From the NCBI RefSeq assembly GCF_024199925.1, contig NZ_JANADR010000001.1:620001-684000 (forward strand): a DNA stretch of 64,000 nt, in the 5' to 3' direction. The stretch is from Bradyrhizobium sp. CCGUVB1N3 (GTDB lineage Bacteria > Pseudomonadota > Alphaproteobacteria > Rhizobiales > Xanthobacteraceae). The translations under genes were made by a program, and so were the position numbers. Within the stretch, counting starts at the first letter, position 1. Each line of letters starts with the position of its first letter. This document shows positions 33,495 to 42,872 of this stretch, one piece after another. The notes under the pieces are model-generated. The model did not search any database. It was not told where the DNA came from and saw only the letters and a list, made by a program, of their open reading frames with translations.

Positions 33495-33568
33495 TGGCTG
33501 GGGAACCTGGATTCGAACCAAGACAAACAGAGTCAGAGTCTGTTGTGCTACCGTTACACCATTCCCCA
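33495..33568 (-). tRNA. tRNA-Gln (anticodon CUG)
   Basis: A 74-base cloverleaf on the minus strand, including an encoded CCA. Acceptor arms TGGGGAA and TTCCCCA pair fully, followed by discriminator G and CCA. The anticodon stem ACAGA/TCTGT encloses loop CTCTGAC, giving anticodon CTG (Gln). The T-arm GGTTCGAATCC is standard. It lies alone between the M14 peptidase and a decayed livF remnant, with a 17-base palindrome upstream of its 5' end. Confidence 0.95.
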
Positions 33569-33586
33569 ACGGAATTGCCTAACAAA

Positions 33587-33603
33587 TTCAATAATTTATT
33601 GAA
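33587..33603. promoter_or_regulatory. Perfect 17-base palindrome upstream of tRNA-Gln
   Basis: TTCAATAATTTATTGAA has perfect 8-base arms and lies 19 bases from the tRNA 5' end, in an A/T-rich patch unlike its surroundings. It could overlap the tRNA promoter or be a protein-binding site or integration scar. Confidence 0.35.
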
Positions 33604-33738
33604 CTGTCGGGCGGCGACCGGAGGCGCACGCGGCGCAAATCACGGCTCAGGCGTGGTGGGTTTCTACCCGCTCGTCTCCAGGCTTGCAAGCGCCGCTGTG
33701 GAGGGGATTTTCGCGCCGCTCCAAGGGCGCGAAACCAA

Positions 33739-34013
33739 GTGATCAAAATCGCGGCCGGTGCGCGCAGCGGTTGGCGCCGCGGCGAGCGGCAGATGCTCGC
33801 GGTCGGCCGCCTGCATCGCGAGGGCCCGACCATCCTGCTTGCCGAGCAGTCGATCGAGCTCGCCCTCGAGGTCTCCGATTTCGCGACGTGTTGCAGGTGG
33901 GCAGAAGCGTCTTGTCCTGCACCGCGACGGCGCTGGCGAACGATCCGCAGGTGCGGAAGGCTTATCTCGGGCAGGGTGAGACGGATGCGGCTCGTTACTT
34001 GATCTTGTCGTAG
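33739..34013 (+). pseudogene. Decayed livF-type ABC ATPase remnant
   Basis: Two frames preserve pieces of a branched-chain amino acid transporter ATPase. GERQMLAVGR (ABC signature end) is joined directly to EGPTILLAEQSIELALEVSD (H-loop region), showing an internal deletion of the Walker B segment. After about 33888 the similarity continues in another frame as DVLQVGRSVLSCTATALAND and PQVRKAYLGQGE, the LivF C-terminus. No Walker A region is present. It is clearly non-functional. Its end overlaps the end of the convergent IalB-like gene by 19 bases. A perfect 9-base inverted repeat TTTCGCGCC/GGCGCGAAA (33709-33734) borders it on the left. Confidence 0.75.
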
Positions 34014-34561
34014 GCGGCAGCAAAGTCATTCAACGGCATCGGAATGTTGATGGTCTCCTTGGACATGTTCTGGAAGGAGACCTTCAACTGCTTGCCGGAT
34101 TTCAGCGCCGCGAGCAGATCCGCGGAAATCGGCGTCGAGACGTAGCAGCCGCGATTTTCGCAGGTCTGGATCGGCAGGTCGACGGTCTTGCCCTCGTCGA
34201 TCTGGAGCTTGGCGCCGACGGGGATGTTGAGGCCGAGCGGCAGCTGGATCAGCGCCGTGGGCACGCGGGTGTCGGCAGGCACGCGGATGTTGATCAGCAC
34301 GATGAGCTGTCCTGTCTTGGTCAGCACCGCGTTCTGCTCGATCGCGCATTCCAGCGGCGCCTCGCGGCTCGCGCTGGTGCAGCGTGCGGCCCAGCCTGCT
34401 TGCGGGGCCGGCGCAACATCGGCCTGCGGCTGCGCGGCAGGAGCCGTGGGCTGTGCGGAGGGGGGCGGAGCAGCCTTGGACTTGGTGCCCTGGGCGTGTG
34501 CGGATCCGCTCCACAGCAAGGCAACCGAGAGGAGGGCGGCAAGATTGGAGCGCATGGGCAT
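33995..34561 (-). CDS. IalB-like exported protein
   Basis: A 188-residue precursor with signal peptide (NLAALLSVALLWSGSAHA), then an Ala/Pro-rich linker and the IalB domain: GWAARCTSASREAPLECAIE, IRVPADTRVPTALIQLPLG, and CENRGCYVSTPI with paired cysteines, ending in a conserved SFQNMSKETINIPM. ATGs at 34561 and 34555 are both possible; the first is listed. IalB proteins are periplasmic; named from Bartonella invasion but common and poorly understood in rhizobia. It follows the RND pump gene by 60 bases on the same strand and may be in its transcript. Confidence 0.78.
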   Translation of the reverse strand: MPMRSNLAALLSVALLWSGSAHAQGTKSKAAPPPSAQPTAPAAQPQADVAPAPQAGWAARCTSASREAPLECAIEQNAVLTKTGQLIVLINIRVPADTRVPTALIQLPLGLNIPVGAKLQIDEGKTVDLPIQTCENRGCYVSTPISADLLAALKSGKQLKVSFQNMSKETINIPMPLNDFAAAYDKIK

Positions 34562-34621
34562 GAAATATCGCTTTGGCTTGAAAGGAGGGAAATGTGCCGG
34601 CATTGGAATCGCGACGCTGGC

Positions 34622-37600
34622 TTACTCGGCCGCTTCCTTGACCGTGCCGTGTTCGGTCGTCTCGTGTTCGCTCTCCTTGGAACGGCCCCAGCCGGAGAAC
34701 CAGTTGGAGAGCTCGTCGAGATAGAGATAGACCACGGGTGTCGTGAACAGTGTCAGGGCCTGGCTGACGATCAAGCCGCCGACCATGGCATAGCCAAGCG
34801 GCTGGCGGATTTCGGCACCGGTGCCGTGCCCGAGCATCAACGGCACGCCGCCGAGAAGGGCGGCCATCGTCGTCATCATGATCGGGCGGAAGCGGAGCAG
34901 CGCGGCCTGGCGGATCGATTCCGCCGGCGTCTTGTGCTCGTCGCGCTCCGCCGCGATCGCGAAGTCGACCATCATGATGCCGTTCTTCTTCACGATGCCG
35001 ATCAGCAGGATGATGCCGATCAGCGCGATCAGGCTGAAGTCGAACCCGGCCGCCATCAGGATCGCGAGCGCGCCGACGCCGGCCGAAGGCAGGGTCGAGA
35101 GAATCGTGATCGGATGGATGTAGCTCTCATAGAGAATGCCGAGGATCAGATAGACCACGACGAGGGCTGCGAGGATCAGCAGCGGCACAGTGCCGAGCGA
35201 CTGCTGGAAAGCCTGCGCGGTGCCCTGGAAACTCGAATTCAGCGTCGCCGGCGCGCCGAGATCGGCCATCGCCTTCTGCACGGCTTCCGTGGCCTGTCCC
35301 AGCGCCACGCCCTGTGCGAGGTTGAAGCTGATCGTGATCGCCGGGAATTGGCCCTGATGGCTGATCGAGAGCGGGCGCACCGGATCGGTCGTCCAGGTCG
35401 CAAACGTCGACAGCGGCACCTGGTCGCCCGTTAGAGGCGATTTCAGGTACAGCTTGTTCAGGCTGTCGAGATTACCCTGCATCTCCGGCAGGATCTCGAG
35501 GATCACGTGATAGCTGTTGAGCTGCGTGAAGTACTGCGTGACCTGCCGCTGGCCGAACGCATCATAGAGGGTATCGTCGATCAGCTGCGGCTGGATGCCG
35601 TAGCGCGAGGCGGTATCGCGGTTGATCTTGAGCTGAACCGTGGTGCCCTGGGTCTGCTGGTCGGTCGCGACGTCGCGTAGTTCCGGCAGCGTCTGCATCT
35701 TGGCGAGGATCTTGGGCGCCCAGTCGTTGAGCTCGCCGAGATCTGCGTCCTGCAACGTGAACTCGAATTGGGTACGCGTCGGCCGGCCGCCGAGCCGAAC
35801 GTCCTGGGCGGCCTGCATATAGAGGCGGGCGCCTTCGACCTTCTCGAGTTTCGGACGCAGCCGCGCGATGATCTGCTGCGCCGATGCCTCGCGATCGCTG
35901 CGCGGCTTCAGAGTGATGAACATGTTGCCGTTGTTGCCGGCCCGGCCGCTACCGCCGATGTTCATCGCGATGGAGGCAACGTCAGGATCGGCCATCACGA
36001 TCTTGCCGAGTTCCACCTGCCGCTTTTGCATCTCGGCAAACGAGATGTCCTGAGATGCTTCGGATGTCGCGGTGATCAGGCCGACGTCCTGCTGCGGGAA
36101 GAAACCCTTCGGGATCAGGACGAACAGGTAGACCGACAGGCCGAGCGTGGCAAAGAAGATGGTGAGCGTGGTGCGGCGCCAGCTCAGCGCGTGGTCGAGG
36201 ATGTATTCATAGCCGCGCAGCATCGCATCGAAGGCGCGTTCGCTCCAAACATAGAACTTGCCGTGCTTCACCTCGCCATGGGCGCGCAGGAAACGCGAGG
36301 CCATCATCGGGGTCAGCGTCAGCGACACGAACATCGAGACGAAGATCGTCATCGCGAGCACGACGGCGAATTCGCGGAACAGGCGCCCGATGATGCCGCC
36401 CATCAGCAGAAGCGGGATCAGCACCGCAACGAGCGAGATACTGATCGACACGATGGTGAAGCCGATCTCCTTGGCGCCCTTGTAGGCGGCGGCGAGGGGC
36501 GAATCGCCGTTTTCGATGTAGCGCGTGATGTTCTCGAGCATCACGATGGCATCGTCGACGACGAAGCCGACCGCGATCGTGAGCGCCATCAGCGACAGAT
36601 TGTCGAGCGAGTAGCCGAACACCCACATCAGGGCGCACGCACCGAGCAGCGCCAGCGGAACCGTGACGGTGGGGATGACGGTCGCCCAGAAGCTGCGCAG
36701 GAAGACGAAGATGACCATGACCACCAGGATGATGGTCAAAAGCAGCGTGAACTGGACGTCCTCGACCGCGGCGCGAATGGTCGTGGTGCGGTCGCTGATG
36801 ACCTCGATCTTGATCGCCGGCGGGATCGCCGCCACCAGCCGGGGCAGGGTTGCCTTGATCCGGTCGACGGTCTCGATGACGTTGGCGCCGGGCTGCTTGA
36901 ACACCACCAGGAACACGCCGCGCTTGCCGTTGGCCCAGGCGGCCTGCTTGGCGTCCTCGGGCCCGGTGACGGCCTGGCCGATATCGCGGATTCGCAATGG
37001 GCCGCCGTTGCGGTAGGCGATGATGACGTCGTTCCAGTCCTTGGACTGGAGCAACTGGTCGTTGGCGTAGATGGTGTAGGCGCGTTTCTCGCCGTCGATA
37101 TTGCCCTTGGGGCTGTCGACCGTCGTGATCGCGATAGCGCTGCGGACGTCCTCCAGCGACAGGCCCTTGGCGACCAGTTTCGCCGGATCGATCTGTACGC
37201 GGACCGACGGCTTCTGCTGGCCGCCGATGAAGACCTGTGCGACGCCCGAGATCTGGCTGATCTGCTGGGCGAGCTGGGCGTCGATCGCGTCGCTGACGGT
37301 CGTCAGCGGCAGCGTCTCGGATGTCGCGGATAACAGCAGGATCGGCGAGTCCGCCGGGTTGACCTTGCGATAGGTCGGCGGCGAGGGCAGGTTTTTCGGC
37401 AACTGGCCGCTGGCCGCGTTGATGGCGCCCTGCACGTCGTTGGCCGCGCCGTCGATGCTGCGATTGAGGTCGAACTGGATCGTGATCGAGGCCGTGCCCA
37501 GATAGCTCGTCGACGTCATCTGGGCGATGCCGGGGATCTGCGCGAATTGGCGCTCCAGCGGCTGGGCGACCGAGGAGGCCATCGTCTCCGGGCTGCCGCC

Positions 37601-37765
37601 GGGCAGGTTCGCGGTGATCTGGATGGTCGGGAAGTCAACCTGCGGCAGCGGCGCGACCGGCAGCAGGGGGTAGGCGACGAGGCCGACAAAGAGAATGCCG
37701 GCCATCAGCAGCGAGGTGCCGATGGGATAACGGATAAAAGGTGCCGAAATCCCGCCGTCGTTCAT
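34622..37765 (-). CDS. RND multidrug efflux pump (MdtB/AcrB type)
   Basis: A 1047-residue inner-membrane transporter of the HAE1 RND family. IRYPIGTSLLMAGILFVGLV is helix 1, GFVVDDAIVMLENITRYIE is the helix 4 region with the paired proton-relay Asp residues, and a second half repeats the fold (IALIGIILLIGIVKKNGIMM). Length and two large periplasmic loops are as usual. Its ATG overlaps the adaptor stop (ATGA), so pump and adaptor are made together. Close in pattern to MdtB/MdtC-type pumps, but only one pump gene is present, so it should form a homotrimer. Confidence 0.9.
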   Translation of the reverse strand: MNDGGISAPFIRYPIGTSLLMAGILFVGLVAYPLLPVAPLPQVDFPTIQITANLPGGSPETMASSVAQPLERQFAQIPGIAQMTSTSYLGTASITIQFDLNRSIDGAANDVQGAINAASGQLPKNLPSPPTYRKVNPADSPILLLSATSETLPLTTVSDAIDAQLAQQISQISGVAQVFIGGQQKPSVRVQIDPAKLVAKGLSLEDVRSAIAITTVDSPKGNIDGEKRAYTIYANDQLLQSKDWNDVIIAYRNGGPLRIRDIGQAVTGPEDAKQAAWANGKRGVFLVVFKQPGANVIETVDRIKATLPRLVAAIPPAIKIEVISDRTTTIRAAVEDVQFTLLLTIILVVMVIFVFLRSFWATVIPTVTVPLALLGACALMWVFGYSLDNLSLMALTIAVGFVVDDAIVMLENITRYIENGDSPLAAAYKGAKEIGFTIVSISISLVAVLIPLLLMGGIIGRLFREFAVVLAMTIFVSMFVSLTLTPMMASRFLRAHGEVKHGKFYVWSERAFDAMLRGYEYILDHALSWRRTTLTIFFATLGLSVYLFVLIPKGFFPQQDVGLITATSEASQDISFAEMQKRQVELGKIVMADPDVASIAMNIGGSGRAGNNGNMFITLKPRSDREASAQQIIARLRPKLEKVEGARLYMQAAQDVRLGGRPTRTQFEFTLQDADLGELNDWAPKILAKMQTLPELRDVATDQQTQGTTVQLKINRDTASRYGIQPQLIDDTLYDAFGQRQVTQYFTQLNSYHVILEILPEMQGNLDSLNKLYLKSPLTGDQVPLSTFATWTTDPVRPLSISHQGQFPAITISFNLAQGVALGQATEAVQKAMADLGAPATLNSSFQGTAQAFQQSLGTVPLLILAALVVVYLILGILYESYIHPITILSTLPSAGVGALAILMAAGFDFSLIALIGIILLIGIVKKNGIMMVDFAIAAERDEHKTPAESIRQAALLRFRPIMMTTMAALLGGVPLMLGHGTGAEIRQPLGYAMVGGLIVSQALTLFTTPVVYLYLDELSNWFSGWGRSKESEHETTEHGTVKEAAE

Positions 37766-38934
37766 TCCTGTCGAACCTTGTTCTGGCCCGGAGTCGAACT
37801 CGCGACCGCCGTAGAGACGAGGCTTCCAGGCTGTACCTTGAACTGACCGCCGGTGATCACTTGTTGTCCCGGGCTAAGTCCTTCATCGATCACCGAGCGT
37901 CCATCGATGGAGTAGCTGACCTTGAGCTTGCGCAGTTCAGCCTTGTTCTCCTGATTGACGGTATAGGCGTAGAGACCGTTGGTCGAATGCTGGACCGCGT
38001 CGTCGGGCACCACCGTGGCGTCCTTCAGCGTCCGAACCAGAAGACGCGTCGAGACCGATTGGCCCGGCCACAGCGTGTGGTCCTTGTTGTCGAACACCGC
38101 CTTCAGCCGAATAGTCCCGCTGGTCGTGTCGACCTGATTGTTGATGACGGCGAGCTTGCCTGCGGCGAGCGCCTTCTTGCCGTCGGTCGTCAGCGCGATC
38201 ACCTTGAGCGCGCCGGCCTTCTGGCCCTCATTGATGTAGGGCAGCTGGTCCTCGGGCGCGGTGAAGATCACCGTGATCGGCTCGATCTGGGCGATGGAGA
38301 CGATTGCCGTCTGGCTGGAGGCATTGACGATGTTGCCGATATCGACCTGGCGCAGACCCGCGACGCCCGTGATCGGCGACTTGACCTGGGTGTAGTCGAG
38401 CTGGGTCTGGGCATTGGAAATCGCGGCCTCGTCGGCGGCGATCTGTGCGGTGAGTTGGGCGACGGTGGAGCGTTGCGTGTCGGTCTGCTGCCGGGTCGCG
38501 AATTCACCGAGCTTGGTATAGCGCTGGAGGTCGAGATTGGCGTTGGCGAGGTTCGCCTCATCCTGCGCCTTCTTCGCCTTGGCCTGGTCGAGCGCGGCCT
38601 GGAAGGGGCGGGGATCGATCTCGACCAGAAGGTCGCCCTGGTTGACGATCTGGCCCTCGGTGAAGGCGACCTTGTCGATCTGGCCGTCGACCCGGGTCCG
38701 AACCTGCACGGTATTGAAGCCCTGAACCGTGCCGAGCCCGGTCAGATAGACCGGGAAATCGGCCTGCTGCACCGGTGCGATGGTGACAGGAACTGCGACC
38801 GGCCGCGGCGGGCCTTTTTGCGCGGTCTGGGTCTTGGCGGCGTCCGGACCGTAGAAGCGTTGCCAGCCGAAGTAGCCTGTCACGGCCACGGCTGCGATGA
38901 GGGAAAACCACAGAATCGGCCGCGACTTTTTCAT
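37762..38934 (-). CDS. RND efflux periplasmic adaptor (MdtA type)
   Basis: A 390-residue membrane-fusion protein. The N-terminal membrane anchor (PILWFSLIAAVAVTGYFGW) is followed by the first lipoyl half TVQVRTRVDGQIDKVAFTEG, a coiled coil from about residue 110 to 170, the second lipoyl half LDYTQVKSPITGVAGLRQVD, and a C-terminal beta-barrel/membrane-proximal domain ending GGQFKVQPGSLV. The ATG at 38934 is chosen because it gives the anchor directly; the frame remains open to 39063 without a signal. It has an ATGA overlap with the pump gene. Confidence 0.88.
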   Translation of the reverse strand: MKKSRPILWFSLIAAVAVTGYFGWQRFYGPDAAKTQTAQKGPPRPVAVPVTIAPVQQADFPVYLTGLGTVQGFNTVQVRTRVDGQIDKVAFTEGQIVNQGDLLVEIDPRPFQAALDQAKAKKAQDEANLANANLDLQRYTKLGEFATRQQTDTQRSTVAQLTAQIAADEAAISNAQTQLDYTQVKSPITGVAGLRQVDIGNIVNASSQTAIVSIAQIEPITVIFTAPEDQLPYINEGQKAGALKVIALTTDGKKALAAGKLAVINNQVDTTSGTIRLKAVFDNKDHTLWPGQSVSTRLLVRTLKDATVVPDDAVQHSTNGLYAYTVNQENKAELRKLKVSYSIDGRSVIDEGLSPGQQVITGGQFKVQPGSLVSTAVASSTPGQNKVRQE

Positions 38935-39297
38935 TTCAGCTTCGTATCGGCTCGTTTGCCCAAAGGTTGAATTATGGGTCTTCGAAAGGGTTCCGGCGGC
39001 AGCCTGTATAATACACGCCAAGTTCCAGTGTAAACAACACTGTCGCTTGAGAATCCTAAACAATTGGAAAGCTTTGCATCCGATCCGGGCGACGTGCGCG
39101 TATCGTGAACAACCGTTCTCCGAACGCCGAAGTATCGATCAACGTGCAAAAGCTTCGCGACACGCGCGCCGAGTGCGCGAATCCTTGCGCTGAAGCTCAC
39201 GCCGCCCGCGCCAGAACGGTTCTAAATTGATCGCGCGCTGTTTCCGTTGTCAGCCCATGCGACGTCGTCCATATCAGCCGCCGCACAACGGGAGCGC
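38935..39297. other. Divergent regulatory region upstream of the RND operon
   Basis: 363 bases with no supported gene. It holds the promoter and possible operator described separately at 39008-39034 and the leader of the small rightward gene. I see no RNA gene here. Confidence 0.5.
39008..39034 (-). promoter_or_regulatory. Candidate promoter with palindromic operator for the RND operon
   Basis: On the minus strand TTTACA (39034-39029) and TATTAT (39013-39008) are separated by 15 bases, or 16 if ATTATA is taken as the -10. Between and across them lies TACAC...GTGTA (39012-39032), a 5-base inverted repeat with an 11-base centre. A TetR-type repressor would fit this layout, but no such gene is adjacent. 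The plus strand also reads TATAAT at 39007, without a convincing -35. Confidence 0.4.
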
Positions 39298-39540
39298 ATG
39301 ATGGACGAGCTGAACGGCAAGCTGATCGCGTGTCAGATTCTGATCACGGGCCTGATCGCGCGTGTCGCCAACGAACAGGGCGATCCCTTGCGCTTCCTCA
39401 CCGACTTTCGCGACGAGATCAAAGCCGTCGTGAAGGGTGTCAACATCGCGGGCATGGACAATACTGATCGCGTTCGCTCCGTCGCGCAGCAAACGGTCGA
39501 CGAATTGTTCTCACTGATGAAGCCGCCGAGCAGCGATTGA
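39298..39540 (+). CDS. Small conserved-looking cytosolic protein, function unknown
   Basis: An 80-residue helical protein (MMDELNGKLIACQILITGLI near the start, DEIKAVVKGVNIAGMDNTDR in the middle), without signal peptide. The first of two adjacent ATGs, at 39298, follows GGGAG closely; the second at 39301 has better spacing. The frame could also start at a TTG at 39247. It is isolated between the RND promoter region and the iron-control elements. I recognise no family. Confidence 0.5.
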   Translation: MMDELNGKLIACQILITGLIARVANEQGDPLRFLTDFRDEIKAVVKGVNIAGMDNTDRVRSVAQQTVDELFSLMKPPSSD

Positions 39541-39580
39541 TGCTGTAAATTGCGAGATGGCGAGGCGCAGTTTTTCAGCT

Positions 39581-39646
39581 TTTTAGAACGTTTACAAACT
39601 AGCTCCTTAGAACGATTTAAAACTCCAGATTAGAATCGTTTTGATC
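39581..39646 (+). promoter_or_regulatory. Three Irr-box (ICE)-like elements upstream of the iron receptor gene
   Basis: Three related A/T-rich elements follow each other: TTTTAGAACGTTTACAAA (39581-39598), TTAGAACGATTTAAAA (39607-39622) and GATTAGAATCGTTTTGATC (39628-39646). All share TTAGAA(C/T)CG/CGxTT, close to the iron control element bound by Irr or RirA-type regulators of rhizobia. The set lies 110-175 bases upstream of the TonB receptor start, where a regulator would control the whole iron-uptake operon. Confidence 0.6.
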
Positions 39647-39756
39647 TGGAATTATTCAAGCGTTCTCGCAAGCCTGCTCGCATTGACCGCATATTTCGCG
39701 GCCGATACCAACGCCTCAACGTTCATCGCGAATGACGCGCATGAGCGATCAGGAAA

Positions 39757-42180
39757 ATGGGGCGTGTGGTAATGGGGCAGGTGGTTGCACCGAAGTCGCT
39801 GCGATCGTTCGCGGCAATTGATTTCATCGACGAGAGATTCGAAGGCGGCTCTGGCAAGGCGGCGTCAGCCGTTGCCGGATTGATCGCGGTGGCATCGTTC
39901 TCGGGCGCCGCTGAGGCGCAGCAGTCGAATCTTCCGCCGGTCAGCGTCGACGCGCCGGTCGAGCGCCCGCGCCCTGCCGCCTCGAAGCCGTCGCCGGAGC
40001 AGATTCGTGCGCGCAATGCGCTTCGCCGCGCGGCGCAGCGCCAGCAGGCGCAACAGGCCGCAGCCGCGCCGTCCCAGAGCGCAGGCGCGCCGGACCGCGA
40101 TCCCTATGCCGATCCGGCAGCTCCCTACAAGGTCGATCACGTGCAGGCCTCGGGCAAGTTTCCCGAGCCGCTGTTGAACACGCCGAAGACCATCACCGTT
40201 CTCAGCAAGGAAGTGCTTGAGGACAAGAACGCCACGACGCTGAAGGAGATCGGTCGTTCGACCGCCGGCGTGACGCTGGGCTCCGGCGAGGGCGGCAACG
40301 CCTTCGGCGACCGCTTCTTCATCCGCGGCTTCGATGCGCGCAACGACGTCTTCATCGACGGCATCCGCGATCCCGCGGTCTCCATCCGCGAGAACTTCTT
40401 TACCGAGCAGCTCGAGATCCTGCGGGGACCGGCTTCGTCCTATGCCGGACGTGGCACCGCGGGCGGTGCCATCAACATCGTCACCAAGCAGGCGGGCGAC
40501 CAGAACTTCACCAACGCCGAGACCACCTTCGGCACCGACATGACCAAGCGTGTCACGCTGGACGTCAACCAGGTCATCAACCCGACCTTCTCGGTGCGCG
40601 CCGGCGGCCTTTTCCAGGATGCCAACGTCGCCGGTCGCAACTATGTGACCGACAATCGCTGGGGCACCTTCATCTCGACCAAGTACACACCGACCAACGA
40701 CATCAAGATCACGACGAACTACGTGCACACCGATCTGAGCGGTCTGCCGGATTTCGGCGTGCCCTACTACAAGCAGGGCAACGTGCCGGTGACCGAGGCC
40801 GGCATCCCGCGCCAGAACTGGTACGGCCTCATCAATCGCGACTGGCAGACCGCGCGGCAGGACTTCGGCACGCTGACGGGTGAGTACAAGCCCACCGACA
40901 ACATCACGCTGACCAGCCGGACCCGTATGGAGCAGTCCATGCTGGCCTATATCGGCACGCTGCCGCAGTCGCCCGTGACGACCAACCCGGATCCGACGAA
41001 GTGGACGTTCACTGCGAGCGCGCAGAGCCGCAACCAGTGGGTCGACGTCGTGGCAAACCAGGAAGACGCGACGTTCAAGTTCAACACGGGATCGGTCAAG
41101 CACACGGCAGTGACCGGCCTCGAGGTCGCCAACGAACGTATCGGAATCGGCCGCTATACCGGGCTTTCGTCGGAGGTGAACGGTAGTGGGTTTACAAGCA
41201 CCGGCGCGTTGCCGGGCCAGTCGATCTATGCACCTGGCTACACCTTCAGCTCCGGGCCGTTCAACCCTGTGCTGGGCGGCGATCCGATCCACTACAATGT
41301 CGACAGCGGCGCCCTCTACGTGCTCGATACCGCGAACTGGGAAGACCGGATCATCGTGAACGGAGGCGTTCGGTGGGACAACTATGCTTTGAGATCGTCG
41401 ACCGCCGCGGCAGCGGCCAGGGTTGACTCGGACTTCGTCAACTACAACGGCGGCATCGTCTTCAAGCCCATTCCGATCGGAAGCCTCTACGCGGCCTACG
41501 CGACCTCGACCAACCCGTTCGGCTCCGAGCTCGACGCCACCGGCACGGATTATGGCTCGGCGCCGCCGACCAGCACCACGATCCTCGGGCCCGAGCGCAA
41601 CAAGGCTGCGGAAGTCGGCACCAAGTGGGAGCTGTTCGACCGTCACCTCCTGGTGAGCGGCGCACTGTTCCAGACCACCAAGGATAATGCGCGTGAGACC
41701 GTCGGCACGACGCTGACGTCGGGTGCGGCGTACCAGATCCAGGGTATCGACATCGAGGCCAGCGGCAAGCTCACCGACCGCTGGAGCATCTTCGGCGGCA
41801 TCGTGCTGATGGAGTCGAAGGTGACTAAGAGCAACATCGCCAGCAATGTCGGCTTGCCGCTCGCCAACGTCGCCCACCAGTCGTTCAGCCTGCTCAGCAA
41901 GTACAAGTTCGACGGCGACTGGGAAGTCGGTGGGCAGGCGGTGTTCCGTTCCAAGGTCTACGGCGGCACCTTCGGCGCCAACACCGGCACGCTGATCCCG
42001 AGCTACTGGCGCTTCGACGCGTTCGTCGAGAAGAAGATCGACCAGCACTGGACCATGAAGCTCTACGCGCAGAACCTGACCAACAAGCTCTACTACGATA
42101 CGCTCTACCGTAGTGCGACGCCGTTCGTGGCGGTCGCGCCGGGCCGGGCGTTCTACGTCGTGACTTCGGCCAAGTTCTGA
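39757..42180 (+). CDS. TonB-dependent siderophore receptor
   Basis: An 807-residue outer-membrane receptor. After a long N-terminus with a possible signal ([20 protein letters not shown]) and a Pro/Ala-rich stretch, the plug domain runs from [18 protein letters not shown] through [19 protein letters not shown] and [20 protein letters not shown]. The barrel ends with the aromatic C-terminal residue in VTSAKF, as required for outer-membrane assembly. The start is uncertain: ATG at 39757 or 39772. The pattern is closest to catecholate-type receptors (Fiu/CirA-like), which fits the PiuC-type gene directly downstream. Irr-box-like elements lie upstream. Confidence 0.88.
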   Translation: MGRVVMGQVVAPKSLRSFAAIDFIDERFEGGSGKAASAVAGLIAVASFSGAAEAQQSNLPPVSVDAPVERPRPAASKPSPEQIRARNALRRAAQRQQAQQAAAAPSQSAGAPDRDPYADPAAPYKVDHVQASGKFPEPLLNTPKTITVLSKEVLEDKNATTLKEIGRSTAGVTLGSGEGGNAFGDRFFIRGFDARNDVFIDGIRDPAVSIRENFFTEQLEILRGPASSYAGRGTAGGAINIVTKQAGDQNFTNAETTFGTDMTKRVTLDVNQVINPTFSVRAGGLFQDANVAGRNYVTDNRWGTFISTKYTPTNDIKITTNYVHTDLSGLPDFGVPYYKQGNVPVTEAGIPRQNWYGLINRDWQTARQDFGTLTGEYKPTDNITLTSRTRMEQSMLAYIGTLPQSPVTTNPDPTKWTFTASAQSRNQWVDVVANQEDATFKFNTGSVKHTAVTGLEVANERIGIGRYTGLSSEVNGSGFTSTGALPGQSIYAPGYTFSSGPFNPVLGGDPIHYNVDSGALYVLDTANWEDRIIVNGGVRWDNYALRSSTAAAAARVDSDFVNYNGGIVFKPIPIGSLYAAYATSTNPFGSELDATGTDYGSAPPTSTTILGPERNKAAEVGTKWELFDRHLLVSGALFQTTKDNARETVGTTLTSGAAYQIQGIDIEASGKLTDRWSIFGGIVLMESKVTKSNIASNVGLPLANVAHQSFSLLSKYKFDGDWEVGGQAVFRSKVYGGTFGANTGTLIPSYWRFDAFVEKKIDQHWTMKLYAQNLTNKLYYDTLYRSATPFVAVAPGRAFYVVTSAKF

Positions 42181-42182
42181 TC

Positions 42183-42872
42183 ATGCTGGCCTGCATACCC
42201 GGTGTCCTGAGCAAGGATGATGTGGCGGATTTCCGCCGCATCATGGATGCGAGCGAGTGGGAGGACGGCCGCTCCACGGCGGGTGCGCAGTCGGCGATGG
42301 TCAAACGCAACGAGCAATTGCCGCCGGACAGCGAGGTCGCGCGCAAGCTCGGCAACCGCATCATCTCGGCGCTGACGTCGAACCCGCGTTTCCTGGCGGC
42401 CGCAATTCCGCTCCAGATCTTCCCGCCGCTGTTCAACCGCTATGCGGCCAGCGGCGGACACCATTTCGGTCTGCACGTCGACAACGCGATCCGCGGTGAT
42501 CGCCTGACCGGCCTTCGCATCCGCACCGACCTGTCGGTCACGCTGTTCCTCGCCGAGCCGGAGGAATACGACGGTGGCGAACTCGTGATCGAGGACACCT
42601 ACGGTTCGCACGAAGTTAAGTTGCCGGCCGGCGACTGCGTGCTGTATCCCTCGACCAGCCTGCATCTCGTCACGCCGGTGACGCGGGGGGCGCGGGTGGC
42701 GTCTTTTTTCTGGCTGCAGAGCATGGTACGGGATGACCAAGCCCGCAGCCTGATCTTTGACCTCGATACTGCCGTTCAGGCGCTGGTGCAGCGGCTTGGA
42801 CGCGACGACCCCGAAACGGTCAACTTGACGGGTATCTATCACAACCTAATTCGCTACTGGGCCGAAGTATGA
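42183..42872 (+). CDS. PiuC/YbiX-type Fe(II)/2-oxoglutarate PKHD hydroxylase
   Basis: A 229-residue dioxygenase-fold enzyme. [15 protein letters not shown] holds the HxD iron ligands, [20 protein letters not shown] the distal His and the Arg that binds 2-oxoglutarate. The family is usually encoded beside TonB receptors for siderophores, as here; its substrate is not established. It starts 2 bases after the receptor stop and its own stop overlaps the ExbB start (ATGA), so the whole iron block is one operon. Confidence 0.86.
   Translation: MLACIPGVLSKDDVADFRRIMDASEWEDGRSTAGAQSAMVKRNEQLPPDSEVARKLGNRIISALTSNPRFLAAAIPLQIFPPLFNRYAASGGHHFGLHVDNAIRGDRLTGLRIRTDLSVTLFLAEPEEYDGGELVIEDTYGSHEVKLPAGDCVLYPSTSLHLVTPVTRGARVASFFWLQSMVRDDQARSLIFDLDTAVQALVQRLGRDDPETVNLTGIYHNLIRYWAEV

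Noticed and set aside
33709..33734. 9-base inverted repeat TTTCGCGCC/GGCGCGAAA as a terminator
   Set aside because: No T-run on either strand and no gene ends there; kept only as a border of the livF remnant.
35768..37333. 521-codon plus-strand frame
   Set aside because: Antisense to the RND pump, rich in Asp/Arg/His repeats typical of mirrored coding sequence.
39007..39012. TATAAT on the plus strand as a promoter for the small gene at 39298
   Set aside because: No acceptable -35 at 16-18 bases and nearly 290 bases from the gene; the minus-strand reading is better.
39865..42048. Long open frame (over 700 codons) on the minus strand
   Set aside because: It is antisense to the well-supported TonB receptor; the translation is low-complexity Arg/Val/Asp-rich without domains, an effect of GC-rich codon use.
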